This document shows, piece by piece, positions 1-7,907 of a stretch of 64,000 bases of DNA. The stretch covers positions 97,514 to 161,513 of the forward strand of contig CAADGK010000099.1 in NCBI GenBank assembly GCA_900696515.1. The letters run 5' to 3'. How positions within the stretch are numbered: position 1 is the stretch's first letter; each line of letters opens with the position of its first letter. Both the position numbers and the translations under genes were made by a program. The notes under the pieces are model-generated. The model was not told the DNA's origin and did not search any database. It saw only the letters and a list, made by a program, of their open reading frames with translations. Source of the DNA: an uncultured Nitrosospira sp. (GTDB taxonomy: Bacteria > Nitrospirota > Nitrospiria > Nitrospirales > Nitrospiraceae).

Positions 1-508
1 ACGATGTCACGGACTGACGCTCGGGCTTCTCTGCCTGTATGGTTTCCTGGTGGGCTTCCCACCGACCGAGAGTCTTGCTAAGGAAAAGTCTTCCCGTGCT
101 CCCAGACCGGAACCGGAGCTCAAAATTATCGATCTGACCATCGCCCCGATGCCCTATACCCAGGGCGATGGACCGCTTCAGTTTTCAGTGACGGTTCAGC
201 TTCCCAGAGATGTCGACCGAACCACGATTCTGGAGGTCACCTCCCTCATCAGTTCACCGTCGAAGACCTCACTTCGGTTTCTCACGCACCGACAGCCTGT
301 TCAAGTCGTGTCGACGAGAAATAGTGAACAAGAGCGCCCCAGGGTATTGGTGGAACTCCTGTGGGACGGGCAGGATCACCGGAAACAGGTAGCCGGGGCA
401 GGCACCTATGCCTATGAAGTACGGACAAAGTTGCTGGCCAACGGTGACAAAGGACCTCGGACGATGATGGTGGCATGGCCGAAACGGGGGATGCTCGAAG
501 TCAACTGA
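1..508 (+). CDS. Exported protein of unknown function, 5' truncated
   Basis: Only the 3' part of this gene is present: the frame is open from base 2 with no upstream stop, so the real start lies outside the window. The first visible residues are a leucine/glycine-rich hydrophobic stretch that looks like a signal-peptide core or membrane anchor. A polar, Arg/Pro-rich linker follows, then about 130 residues with an alternating pattern suggesting a beta-rich domain. A GTG at 50 lies inside the hydrophobic stretch and is an unlikely start. I recognise no family. The gene converges on larB with 23 bases between the stop codons. Confidence 0.6.
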   Translation, partial: RCHGLTLGLLCLYGFLVGFPPTESLAKEKSSRAPRPEPELKIIDLTIAPMPYTQGDGPLQFSVTVQLPRDVDRTTILEVTSLISSPSKTSLRFLTHRQPVQVVSTRNSEQERPRVLVELLWDGQDHRKQVAGAGTYAYEVRTKLLANGDKGPRTMMVAWPKRGMLEVN

Positions 509-531
509 TCTCCCGAAGAGCTCACTCCAGG

Positions 532-1293
532 TTAACTCTTCACGCCCAGCATGTTGATTCGATGTGCGAGACAAGCGGCACCGAAGCCGTTGTCGATATT
601 CATGACCCCCACACCAGAGGCGCAGGAATTCAGCATCGTCAACAACGCAGCCACTCCGCCGAAACTCGCCCCATACCCGCGGCTTGTCGGGACCGCGATA
701 ACCGGACAATGAACGAGTCCCCCCACGACACTCGGCAAGACGCCATCCATTCCGGCAGCCACGATGATAACCCGCGCATCAAATAAGCGATCCTTCTTCC
801 CAAGGAGGCGATGAATTCCTGCGACACCAACGTCATAGAGTCGCTCCACGTGACTGCCCATCACCTCCGCCGTGATGCGAGCTTCTTCCGCGACGGGGAC
901 ATCGGCAGTACCGGCTGTGACGACGAGGATATGGCCCTGCGCGCTCCGCCGTGTCGGGTGGATCGCGACGAGACGCGCGTCAGGGTAGTATCGTGCGCGT
1001 CGATTAAGACGACGAATCGCTCGGCCGACCGTTGGTTCTGCACGGGTAGCAAGGAAGGGGCCTCCTTTTTTGATCAAGGCCCGAGCGATCGCCACAACCT
1101 GTTCCGTCGTTTTTCCCTCGCAGAGTATGACTTCGGGGAATCCCTGCCGCAGCGACCGATGGTGGTCCAGCGAGGCAAAACCAAGATCTTCGTACGGGAG
1201 AGAGCGCAGGCGGTGAAGCCCTTGTTCGACGGTCAGCTGGCCCCGGTGGACCTGGTGGAGTAACTGTTCAAGCCCTTCTGGGTTCATGTTCAT
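532..1293 (-). CDS. larB: LarB-type nickel-pincer cofactor synthase (PurE-like)
   Basis: LarB carboxylates and hydrolyses nicotinic acid adenine dinucleotide to pyridinium-3,5-biscarboxylic acid mononucleotide, the first step toward the nickel-pincer cofactor of lactate racemase-type enzymes. The 253-residue product has the short helical N-terminal region of LarB (about 1-50, with EGLHRLRSLPYEDLGFA) followed by a PurE/AIR-carboxylase-like domain, including VVTAGTADVPVAEEA and the glycine-rich GYGASFGG segment. The ATG at 1293 overlaps the gpsA stop as ATGA; a second in-frame ATG at 1287 sits better behind the AAAAGGG ribosome site. It is co-transcribed with gpsA. No larA, larC or larE is visible here, so the target enzyme is unknown. 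Confidence 0.85.
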   Translation of the reverse strand: MNMNPEGLEQLLHQVHRGQLTVEQGLHRLRSLPYEDLGFASLDHHRSLRQGFPEVILCEGKTTEQVVAIARALIKKGGPFLATRAEPTVGRAIRRLNRRARYYPDARLVAIHPTRRSAQGHILVVTAGTADVPVAEEARITAEVMGSHVERLYDVGVAGIHRLLGKKDRLFDARVIIVAAGMDGVLPSVVGGLVHCPVIAVPTSRGYGASFGGVAALLTMLNSCASGVGVMNIDNGFGAACLAHRINMLGVKS

Positions 1294-2306
1294 CCCTTTT
1301 CCAGTTTTGCATCGCGTTCCATCAGGTCACTGACTGCTTTACGGCAGGACTTGTTTTCATCCAGTACCGCGTTGATTTCCTGAATAATGGGCATCTCGAC
1401 CTTATGCCGGAGGGCCAAGATGAACGCGGCACGAGCCGTCCGTATGCCCTCGGCGACGGCTTGCATTCCGGAGACGATCGTCTCGAGTCGTTCGCCCTTG
1501 CCGAGCCGCACGCCCACCGAATGATTACGACTGAGTGTTCCGGTGCAGGTTAAGACCAAATCACCAACGCCGGAAAGTCCATAAAACGTGCGGGGATCAG
1601 CTCCCATTGCAACACCGAGGCGGACGATTTCCGCCAACCCACGGGTAATGAGAGCGGCACGGGCATTGAGTCCAAGTTCCAGGCCATCAATGACGCCGGC
1701 AGCCAACGCCATCACATTCTTCAATGCTCCTCCGAGTTGGACGCCGAGCAGATCGCTGTCGGCATACACGCGAAACACACGTGTCATCAATGCGCTCTGA
1801 AAACGCCGGACCAACAGTGTGTCCTGACCGGCGAGACAGACGGCCGTAGGTTGCCGCGCGCTGAGTTCAGCGGCGAAGCTTGGTCCTGAAAGTACCATCA
1901 GGGAGCCATGCATGGAGGCCGGTAATTCGTCCTCCATCACCTGGGTCATCAATTTGGCCGTTTCTTCCTCAATGCCTTTGGTCGCGCAGATCAATGGAAT
2001 GGGATGGGACAGGAAACGTCTTAGATTTTGAAGCACGGATCGAGTGGCATGGGAAGGCACCGCGAAGACGATTCCCTCACAAGACCTCGTCGCTTCCTCC
2101 AGAGACGCGGTGGCGATCAAACTGTAGGGGAGCGTGACACCTTTGAGAAATATCTGGTTTTCGTGGGAGGTATTGATCGCGTCAACAACGTCTCGTTCAT
2201 AGGCCCAGAGACGAACGTCCAACCCCTTTTCAGCCAGATGTTTGGCCAAGGCTGTCCCCCAGGCCCCTGCACCAATGACACACATCTTGCTGATCGAAGC
2301 AGCCAT
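1290..2306 (-). CDS. gpsA: NAD(P)-dependent glycerol-3-phosphate dehydrogenase
   Basis: GpsA reduces dihydroxyacetone phosphate to sn-glycerol-3-phosphate for phospholipid synthesis in the cytosol. The 338-residue length is typical. The N-terminal Rossmann motif GAGAWGTALA is at about residues 12-21. The family segments FAVPSHATR, LSGPSFAAEL, GALKNVMALAAG (with the catalytic Lys) and GLSGVGDLVLTCTG are all present in order. The start ATG lacks a clear Shine-Dalgarno sequence. It is the first gene of a two-gene unit with larB, joined by a 4-base overlap. Confidence 0.95.
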   Translation of the reverse strand: MAASISKMCVIGAGAWGTALAKHLAEKGLDVRLWAYERDVVDAINTSHENQIFLKGVTLPYSLIATASLEEATRSCEGIVFAVPSHATRSVLQNLRRFLSHPIPLICATKGIEEETAKLMTQVMEDELPASMHGSLMVLSGPSFAAELSARQPTAVCLAGQDTLLVRRFQSALMTRVFRVYADSDLLGVQLGGALKNVMALAAGVIDGLELGLNARAALITRGLAEIVRLGVAMGADPRTFYGLSGVGDLVLTCTGTLSRNHSVGVRLGKGERLETIVSGMQAVAEGIRTARAAFILALRHKVEMPIIQEINAVLDENKSCRKAVSDLMERDAKLEKG

Positions 2307-2567
2307 AAGAAATCAGCCTGATATCCACATGATCACCAGCAGCACTCGTGGGGGTCGATTATAGGAACGGCCTCAAGAACCTGTCAACGAATGGGCTAGG
2401 CGCTCACATGTCGAGTTCGCGAGAGAGGCATTGGAATCAGCTTCTTCTGATATGGCACGGAACCTGCGATCTCAAATGGCGCGTGGAATTGAAGAGAAAG
2501 CTGCCGCAACCGATTCAGATCAGGGAATAGGTAAGCGCGACGAGCGTGGTGGTCAGGGGAAACGGTG

Positions 2568-3338
2568 ATGAAACCACGGTTAGTGAGTGGGAAGGGTTCA
2601 GGAATCTGTATGCGAGTTGGGTACTTTGCAGTCCTCCTGCTGTCGCTGAGTGTCTCCAGCGCCTATTCAGAAATGTACATCGGTGGACAAGTTGGAACAA
2701 CACTCATCGGCGATAACAACAAGCTTACGAAAGTCGATCTCATCGATCTTGGTGGACCCCCGGGATCGATTCTCACTCCTCGTGGATCAATGTCGGGTCG
2801 AGACTTAGCCAGCTCTCCGGTGTGGGGGGGGAAGATCGGGTACTACTTTCCACGAATGAGCTGGTTCGGTGTGGAATTGGAAGCGTACCATACCACTCCG
2901 CATATAGAGCAACAGGCGACGAGGTTAAGCATCGTCCCCGGAACGATTGTGAATGGTATCGGTCCCGTTACCGGTGGAGATGCAACGACCAGCTTCTCTG
3001 GGGATTACTTCCGGGTCATTACCATCGCGCCGCTCAATCTCATGTTTCGCTACAACAAAATGCGATTCCAACCGTATGTCGGTGTCGGGCCAGGGATATT
3101 TTTATCTCGAATTGAGACGACAGCGTCAGGGTTCGAAGGGACACAGAGTTCTGCGACGGTAGGTTTGAACGTAAAGCTCGGTGGCGAATACTTCTTTACG
3201 AAACACATCTCGGGATACGGAGAAGTGCGGTACAATCACACGACCTTCAATTTTGACGCAAACGATGCCGGTGCGTTTGGCTTCAAGGCAACCTATAATC
3301 CAATCATCTTTTCCTTTGGAGTGGGCTACCATTTCTAG
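2568..3338 (+). CDS. Outer-membrane beta-barrel protein (OmpW/OprF-like fold)
   Basis: The 256-residue product has a signal peptide (hydrophobic core near residues 18-32, cleavage after about SSAYS) followed by amphipathic strands with alternating aromatic residues. The C-terminus is GVGYHF, ending in the aromatic residue expected of the last strand of an outer-membrane barrel. I chose ATG 2568 because AGGGGA lies 7 bases upstream; an ATG at 2610 would give a shorter, more typical signal peptide but has a poorer ribosome site. Its repeated glycine/tyrosine strands resemble the OMP_b-brl family. Substrate or function is unknown. Confidence 0.8.
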   Translation: MKPRLVSGKGSGICMRVGYFAVLLLSLSVSSAYSEMYIGGQVGTTLIGDNNKLTKVDLIDLGGPPGSILTPRGSMSGRDLASSPVWGGKIGYYFPRMSWFGVELEAYHTTPHIEQQATRLSIVPGTIVNGIGPVTGGDATTSFSGDYFRVITIAPLNLMFRYNKMRFQPYVGVGPGIFLSRIETTASGFEGTQSSATVGLNVKLGGEYFFTKHISGYGEVRYNHTTFNFDANDAGAFGFKATYNPIIFSFGVGYHF

Positions 3339-3363
3339 CTGCCAGGCAGGCTAGCATCTCAAG

Positions 3364-3401
3364 GGCATTCCCATGTATGTAGGTGGCATATCGGGAATGC
3401 C
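3364..3401. promoter_or_regulatory. 9-bp perfect inverted repeat before a small zinc-ribbon gene
   Basis: GGCATTCCC (3364-3372) and GGGAATGCC (3393-3401) form a perfect 9-bp stem with a 20-base loop. It lies 26 bases after the barrel gene stop and ends 5 bases before the likely ATG at 3407. The 3' arm therefore covers the only purine-rich stretch that could act as ribosome site for that ATG. There is no T-run for a classic terminator. It could end the upstream transcript or mask initiation of the next gene. Confidence 0.45.
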
Positions 3402-3406
3402 TAACT

Positions 3407-3763
3407 ATGCAAGCCTGCCCTTTCTGTGACCGGTCGCAAGCAGAAATTAATCGATTCTGTATTCAATGTGGGCGTCGGCTTGATGAGACTGCGGAACGGA
3501 TATCGAGTTCCGCACCTCGTGCAATCCCTCCGGATCAGCTCAACCTCGCCATCCTCTACGGCATGGTCGTGGTTCTGATTTTGGCGCTGCTGTTCCCGCC
3601 ATGGGAAACACCACCGAGCCAGACCCCTGAATTTCTCGGCATGCATTTCATCCTCTCTCCTCCAGCCCCGGAGGCCGTGGTGAGCCGCATGCTTCTGACC
3701 ATTGAGCTCGTGACGATTGCGATTGCCGGGATGTATGGGGCGTTTCTGTTCAGGACGAAGTGA
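3407..3763 (+). CDS. Zinc-ribbon protein with two membrane segments
   Basis: The 118-residue product opens with a zinc ribbon: CPFC near residue 4 and CIQCGRR near residue 19. A short polar linker leads to a transmembrane segment (about 49-65, ending before FPPWETP), a proline-rich loop and a second hydrophobic segment (about 92-112). The sequence fits the many bacterial zinc_ribbon_2 membrane proteins of unknown role. ATG 3407 gives the ribbon directly at the N-terminus; a GTG at 3383 would add eight unlikely residues. The gene converges on the DDAH-like gene, with a palindromic stutter repeat between them. Confidence 0.7.
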   Translation: MQACPFCDRSQAEINRFCIQCGRRLDETAERISSSAPRAIPPDQLNLAILYGMVVVLILALLFPPWETPPSQTPEFLGMHFILSPPAPEAVVSRMLLTIELVTIAIAGMYGAFLFRTK

Positions 3764-3845
3764 GTGGTCATTCGTCATTGGTTGGATACGCGCAGGTCCA
3801 TTTATTGATTGATGAATGACTGATGACCAGTGACTGATGATTGTT
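3764..3845. repeat. Intergenic stutter palindrome (copy A)
   Basis: The spacer between two convergent genes is built of repeated words of the type GGTCATTCGTCATTGG and TGACTGATGACCAGTGACTG. The 15-mer TGACTGATGACCAGT at 3817-3831 recurs exactly at 23185-23199, which is also a convergent spacer. Arms on the two sides pair imperfectly. It probably works as a bidirectional terminator or is a REP-like dispersed palindrome. Confidence 0.6.
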
Positions 3846-3846
3846 C

Positions 3847-4647
3847 TCAATCCAGCGCCAGCGTCAGGCACTTGGCGGCGCCGCCAGATTTGATGAATTC
3901 ATCGAGCTGAACCGGGTGAGTGATGTACCCCCTGCGATGGAGCCAGTCCTGAGTGGTAGGACATCCGTCAGGGAGGACGACATGGTTACCGATACAGACG
4001 GCGTTGCAGGCGAAGGTAACCGCTTCACCGCTTGGGACTGCAAAGCGGAGCTCATCGGGAATACGTTTGGTAATGGCCTGTCGGCCATTGCCATCGAATG
4101 CATCAGGAAAGTAGAGAAGCTCGCCGCCGCTCAGCGGACAGAAACAGGTGTCGAGATGATAGAAGCGGCTGTCGACCAATTCGAGCGGAATGATTTCTCG
4201 ATGGAAGCGCTCGCTGAGGATCGGGTACACGCCGACATCGGATCGTTGCCGATAGCCGCCGAACCAGACGTTGGGAAATCCCAGGAGATCGCCTGCGCCT
4301 TCAAAGTGAAGGCCAGCGTCGATGGTCATCACGTCATAGCCGTGTTCATGGAACCAATGCCCGGAATGCGCTTCCTCTCGCTGGCGTTCAGGATATCGGA
4401 AGTGACTTACGACGGCCGTGCGTCCGACAACCAGTCCGGCATTCGCCGTAAACACGAGATCGGGCAATCCTGGGATGGGGGAGAGTCGCTCCAGCACGGC
4501 CCCTAAGTCCTGTTCAAGGATTCCCATCAAGGTCTGCCATTGTGAGACGGCTCGTTTGTGGTCGACCTGGTTGCTGAGGCGCATCCAGGGATTAATCTCA
4601 TACTCGACACCGAAAAAATCAGGTGGGCAGACCAGAAGTCGGCTCAT
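3847..4647 (-). CDS. DDAH/amidinotransferase-family hydrolase
   Basis: The 266-residue product belongs to the guanidino-group-modifying superfamily that includes dimethylarginine dimethylaminohydrolase and arginine deiminase. Key residues are visible: the FTANAG segment near residue 67, the acidic residues of HFEGAGD, the catalytic His in YHLDTCF, and the nucleophilic Cys in GGAAKCLTL near the C-terminus. A GGGAGA ribosome site precedes the ATG by 5 bases. The likely reaction is hydrolysis of arginine or a methylated arginine to citrulline; ornithine-forming relatives exist, so the substrate is uncertain. It stands downstream of truD on the same strand, 140 bases away. Confidence 0.8.
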   Translation of the reverse strand: MSRLLVCPPDFFGVEYEINPWMRLSNQVDHKRAVSQWQTLMGILEQDLGAVLERLSPIPGLPDLVFTANAGLVVGRTAVVSHFRYPERQREEAHSGHWFHEHGYDVMTIDAGLHFEGAGDLLGFPNVWFGGYRQRSDVGVYPILSERFHREIIPLELVDSRFYHLDTCFCPLSGGELLYFPDAFDGNGRQAITKRIPDELRFAVPSGEAVTFACNAVCIGNHVVLPDGCPTTQDWLHRRGYITHPVQLDEFIKSGGAAKCLTLALD

Positions 4648-4787
4648 AACCGTCTCCCTAACGCACCGGAGAGTTCTGAAAGAAACGAGGTTGCATACAG
4701 TTCATCTGAACGCCGCATCGCTCGTGACGGCAGGTCTTTGTATTGTATCACTCGATGGCACCGAGAGAAGAAAAGGAAAGGGATGTG

Positions 4788-5870
4788 CTAAGAGGTCGGG
4801 GGAGCTGTTTTCATCAATTCTCGCAATAGGCTTGTCGCATAGGCGCCGGGAGGCAGGTCGAAAGAGAGCGTCAGGATATTTCCACTCAGCGACCATTCCA
4901 GTTTAGTGAGGGGGACACGAAGTGCACGACGTTCTCCCCGAAATCCACAGGCCTTGGCGGCGGTAATGAGGGCGTCCTTGGTGGCGCCCGCTTCGGTGAT
5001 GACAGATTCTTCGATGGTGCCCGGTTCGCCGCCGGCCCAGGAGACACGCGAGCCGAAAAGAATCCCCGTCGGGCTGATCTCAAAGCGGTCCGCGCGTGGC
5101 TGCTCCTTCTCCGCATCGTCAACCTGGAAGCAGGCGCCGTTGTCCTGCTTCATCGCCCAGTCGCCGATGAACAGACGATCGATCTGACCAATCCGGCGGG
5201 CGAGAATCCGATTGAACAGAAACGATTGATAGGTATTGAGGTACCAAATGCGCTGATTGCGGTTCATTCTCTCGCGTCGGCGGGCATCATGGAGTAAAGC
5301 CGCGCCGGTTTGGTAGTTGGTCCCGTCCTTTCCTTGCCGTTGGGGCCCGAAGTAGTTGGGGATCCCGCGTCTGGTGAGCTGCTCAAGCACTGCCGGGACG
5401 GTTTCCTTGGCGTGGCCGGCAATCTCACGAATGGTCAGACGGAAACGATTGCCGGCATGGTGACCGGTACGGAGTCGATTGCGATGTCGCCCTAGTACGG
5501 TCACATTCAGGATGGTGTCATCGATGGAGAAACCGGCGATCTGTTCGGGAGACACGCCTTGCAGGGAAATCATCTGTGTCGTCACGGCTCGTGCATCTTT
5601 CAGCCCTGCGACACCGATAGCTTGCGCCTTGATTCCTAAGGTCGAGGAGAGACGACGGACAAGATCGGGTGTGGATAGTCCTCGTTTCGTGATCGTGATG
5701 TAGAGATGCTCCCCTGATCCGCAGGGAAGATAGAGCGGTCGCTCATCCACCTGGAAGTCCTCCGGCACAGAGCGGATCCGTCCACCGACTCCTGGAAGGT
5801 CGCTTGTCAGAAATGGCTCGTGGTCTGGTTCCATGTTCAGGTCTGTTTGATTTGGCGCCGATTGCAGCAT
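4788..5870 (-). CDS. truD: tRNA pseudouridine(13) synthase TruD
   Basis: TruD isomerises U13 of tRNA-Glu. The start of the family is recognisable in VGGRIRSVPEDFQVDE, and the catalytic region GLKDARAVTTQ contains the nucleophilic Asp. The signature NYFGPQRQGKDG and the C-terminal VPLTKLEWSL region follow, including the TruD insert domain. I take ATG 5870 (360 residues); ATG 5834 would give 348, close to the E. coli length, and neither has a good ribosome site. The gene diverges from the metallophosphoesterase, with about 35 bases between starts, so their promoters must overlap. Confidence 0.93.
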   Translation of the reverse strand: MLQSAPNQTDLNMEPDHEPFLTSDLPGVGGRIRSVPEDFQVDERPLYLPCGSGEHLYITITKRGLSTPDLVRRLSSTLGIKAQAIGVAGLKDARAVTTQMISLQGVSPEQIAGFSIDDTILNVTVLGRHRNRLRTGHHAGNRFRLTIREIAGHAKETVPAVLEQLTRRGIPNYFGPQRQGKDGTNYQTGAALLHDARRRERMNRNQRIWYLNTYQSFLFNRILARRIGQIDRLFIGDWAMKQDNGACFQVDDAEKEQPRADRFEISPTGILFGSRVSWAGGEPGTIEESVITEAGATKDALITAAKACGFRGERRALRVPLTKLEWSLSGNILTLSFDLPPGAYATSLLRELMKTAPPTS

Positions 5871-5905
5871 GCTATACTTTTTCTTATCCACGAGAGAGGG
5901 GTACG

Positions 5906-6739
5906 ATGAGCACGGGGCGCACGTCGACATGGCCGGATCTCGTGCGAGCCTCCATAGGCCATGCTCTGGGTCATCCCCTCTACCAGCTATTTAGTCTTGC
6001 CCCAGACTGGGAATTCGGCCTCTCCGATTATGAAGTGACCCGACATACCCATCTGCATAGGTTGCTTGCCGGTCACCGCGCCGTCCATCTTACCGATCTG
6101 CATATCGATCGATATTGTTCACGTCACGATCGCATCGTCCGGACCGTCGAAGATCTTCAGCCGGACTGGATTTTCGTTACCGGGGACTTGCTCAATGTAC
6201 CAGAAGGGCTTCCGCATCTGTTCAGATTTCTTGGCCGTCTTCGCACTAGCGCGCCAATCTACATGACTCTGGGCAATCACGACCATTACAGCGGTGTCGC
6301 GGTGACAGAGTATGCCGAACTGGCCGATCGGCACAAGATCACCTTGTTGGTGAACCAGGGTGCGGTTGTCTCAGTAGGAGGGGGAGAGCTGATGATCGTC
6401 GGCGTCGATGATCCATCGCTCCACCGCGCTGACCTGCGCTGTCTTCCGGCTCGGGCGGACCAGCGCTTTACGCTGCTTCTGGCCCATGCGCCCAATATTC
6501 TTGATCAAGTGGAACCGCACCACGCCATCGACTTGATCCTCTGTGGACACAGTCATGGCGGGCAGTGGCGCGTGCCGGGGATTCCGACCTTTTGGCTCCC
6601 ACCTGGATGCAATGGCCGAATAGCGGGCTGGCATAAGTCAGGGGTACACCGACTGTACGTTAATCGAGGGTTGGGTTGGTCTTTTCTTCCCTTTCGATGG
6701 AACTGCCGGCCAGAAATTGCAGTGATTGAGTGGGTGTAG
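5906..6739 (+). CDS. Calcineurin-like metallophosphoesterase
   Basis: The 277-residue product carries all the metallophosphoesterase blocks in order: LTDLHID, GDLL, GNHDHY, LLAHAP and CGHSHGGQ. This matches YkuE/LpxH-type enzymes with a dinuclear metal site. An N-terminal stretch of about 55 residues precedes the domain and has no obvious membrane segment, so it is probably cytosolic or peripheral. The ATG at 5906 is preceded by GAGAGAGGGG. Substrates of this subgroup vary (lipids, nucleotides, phosphoproteins) and cannot be read from the sequence. Confidence 0.85.
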   Translation: MSTGRTSTWPDLVRASIGHALGHPLYQLFSLAPDWEFGLSDYEVTRHTHLHRLLAGHRAVHLTDLHIDRYCSRHDRIVRTVEDLQPDWIFVTGDLLNVPEGLPHLFRFLGRLRTSAPIYMTLGNHDHYSGVAVTEYAELADRHKITLLVNQGAVVSVGGGELMIVGVDDPSLHRADLRCLPARADQRFTLLLAHAPNILDQVEPHHAIDLILCGHSHGGQWRVPGIPTFWLPPGCNGRIAGWHKSGVHRLYVNRGLGWSFLPFRWNCRPEIAVIEWV

Positions 6740-6801
6740 GGATAAACTGCTATCCAATCAATGTAGTCAACCCAGTTTAGTAAACATCTGTAGGCGCGAT
6801 A

Positions 6802-7437
6802 TTAGGTCCGCAGCCGCTCCAGCGCTTCTCTAGCCCGACTTCGTACGGTTTGGTCCCAATCGTGATCCATGGCCGCTTTCAAGCGCTCTCGTGCCTCGGT
6901 TGCCCGTAATCGTCCAAGTCCCAAAGCCGCGCAGGCCCGCACATAGGCATGGTCATCTTCTAGGGCCTTCAGCAGGAGAGGGACCACTGACCGATCTTGT
7001 AACGCACCAAGATGGCTGGCTGCCATGCCACGGATGCGATGCTGTTTGTCGCCCAATGCCCGTTGGAGGGTTGTTGACAACAGCTCTTTCAAGGCTGGGA
7101 CCACGGATTCGAGTCCATCGATGTGGTACTCGTTGTTTTCCAGCAGGGCAAAAACCAGTTCGAGCCGTTTCTCTTGAACCGTTTCTCGGTGAAACAACGT
7201 CAACAGCCTGGTTCGCTCTTGTGAGCGCACCTGGCGACACCGAAGCATTTTGATCGGAATGAACAGGAGAAGAGCACCAACAAGGCCGATGATCGTCATC
7301 GGTACCGCCTGATCGACGATATAGTCCTGGGCTTCAACCGAAAGCCGCTTCCAGATCCACACCACGACGATGATGAGGATAATCAGGGCGACAAACAGGA
7401 CGGGGACCATCTGTCCCTGTTGAGGTTGTTTCGTCAT
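6802..7437 (-). CDS. Membrane-anchored HEAT-repeat protein
   Basis: The 211-residue product begins with two hydrophobic helices (about residues 11-28 and 46-63), followed by a basic linker (RCRQVRSQERTR) and a HEAT/PBS-lyase-like repeat array. A clear repeat unit reads VPLLLKALEDDHAYVRACAA, and a second ends in VRSRAREALERLR. The frame is open further upstream to 7665, but the added residues look non-coding, so I use ATG 7437, which lacks a clear ribosome site. Such proteins usually scaffold other proteins. The partner is unknown. Confidence 0.7.
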   Translation of the reverse strand: MTKQPQQGQMVPVLFVALIILIIVVVWIWKRLSVEAQDYIVDQAVPMTIIGLVGALLLFIPIKMLRCRQVRSQERTRLLTLFHRETVQEKRLELVFALLENNEYHIDGLESVVPALKELLSTTLQRALGDKQHRIRGMAASHLGALQDRSVVPLLLKALEDDHAYVRACAALGLGRLRATEARERLKAAMDHDWDQTVRSRAREALERLRT

Positions 7438-7907
7438 GAGGAAGAAATCATACGAGCGGAGTTGATTGGCCGTCAACGAATCGCGTTCGGGACGGCTTCC
7501 GCCGGAGAGCGTGATGCTCGGGTGAAGATTCCTCCGTCTGTGCCGTGAATAATTGACTTGCGATTGTCCTAGAAGCCATACTCGATTGAAATCCTGACCC
7601 GTAAGACTCAAAAAGATTAACAATTGCGAACGATCAGCCCCGGGGTGTGCCAGGCGACGTGGCATGTTTGTCCGGTTTCCTCGCGCTTGATCGAAGACAG
7701 AATCACTCGCTCGAGTCGGTAGGCGATCGTGGACATCCGATAGGGATCAACCGATACTCTCTTTCTTCACAAGGAGTTGAAGGAGAATCTCTGTCGAGTC
7801 ATCTGGCATGATGGTCGCTATCGATGAAGCCATTACGGTCTGCAAGAACGGCATCACTCGTCTTTTCCCCTTGGTGCGCAGCGGTTGAATAGCTGTCTGA
7901 GACGGTA
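7438..7907. other. 470-base divergent intergenic region
   Basis: This gap lies between the starts of the HEAT-repeat gene (minus) and the cyclase gene (plus). It must hold both promoters. I see no repeats, RNA gene or supported ORF. The minus-strand extension of the HEAT frame covers part of it but does not read like protein. Confidence 0.4.

Noticed and set aside
3841-4506. A 221-codon plus-strand frame
   Set aside because: It is antisense to the DDAH-like gene, whose catalytic residues are intact.
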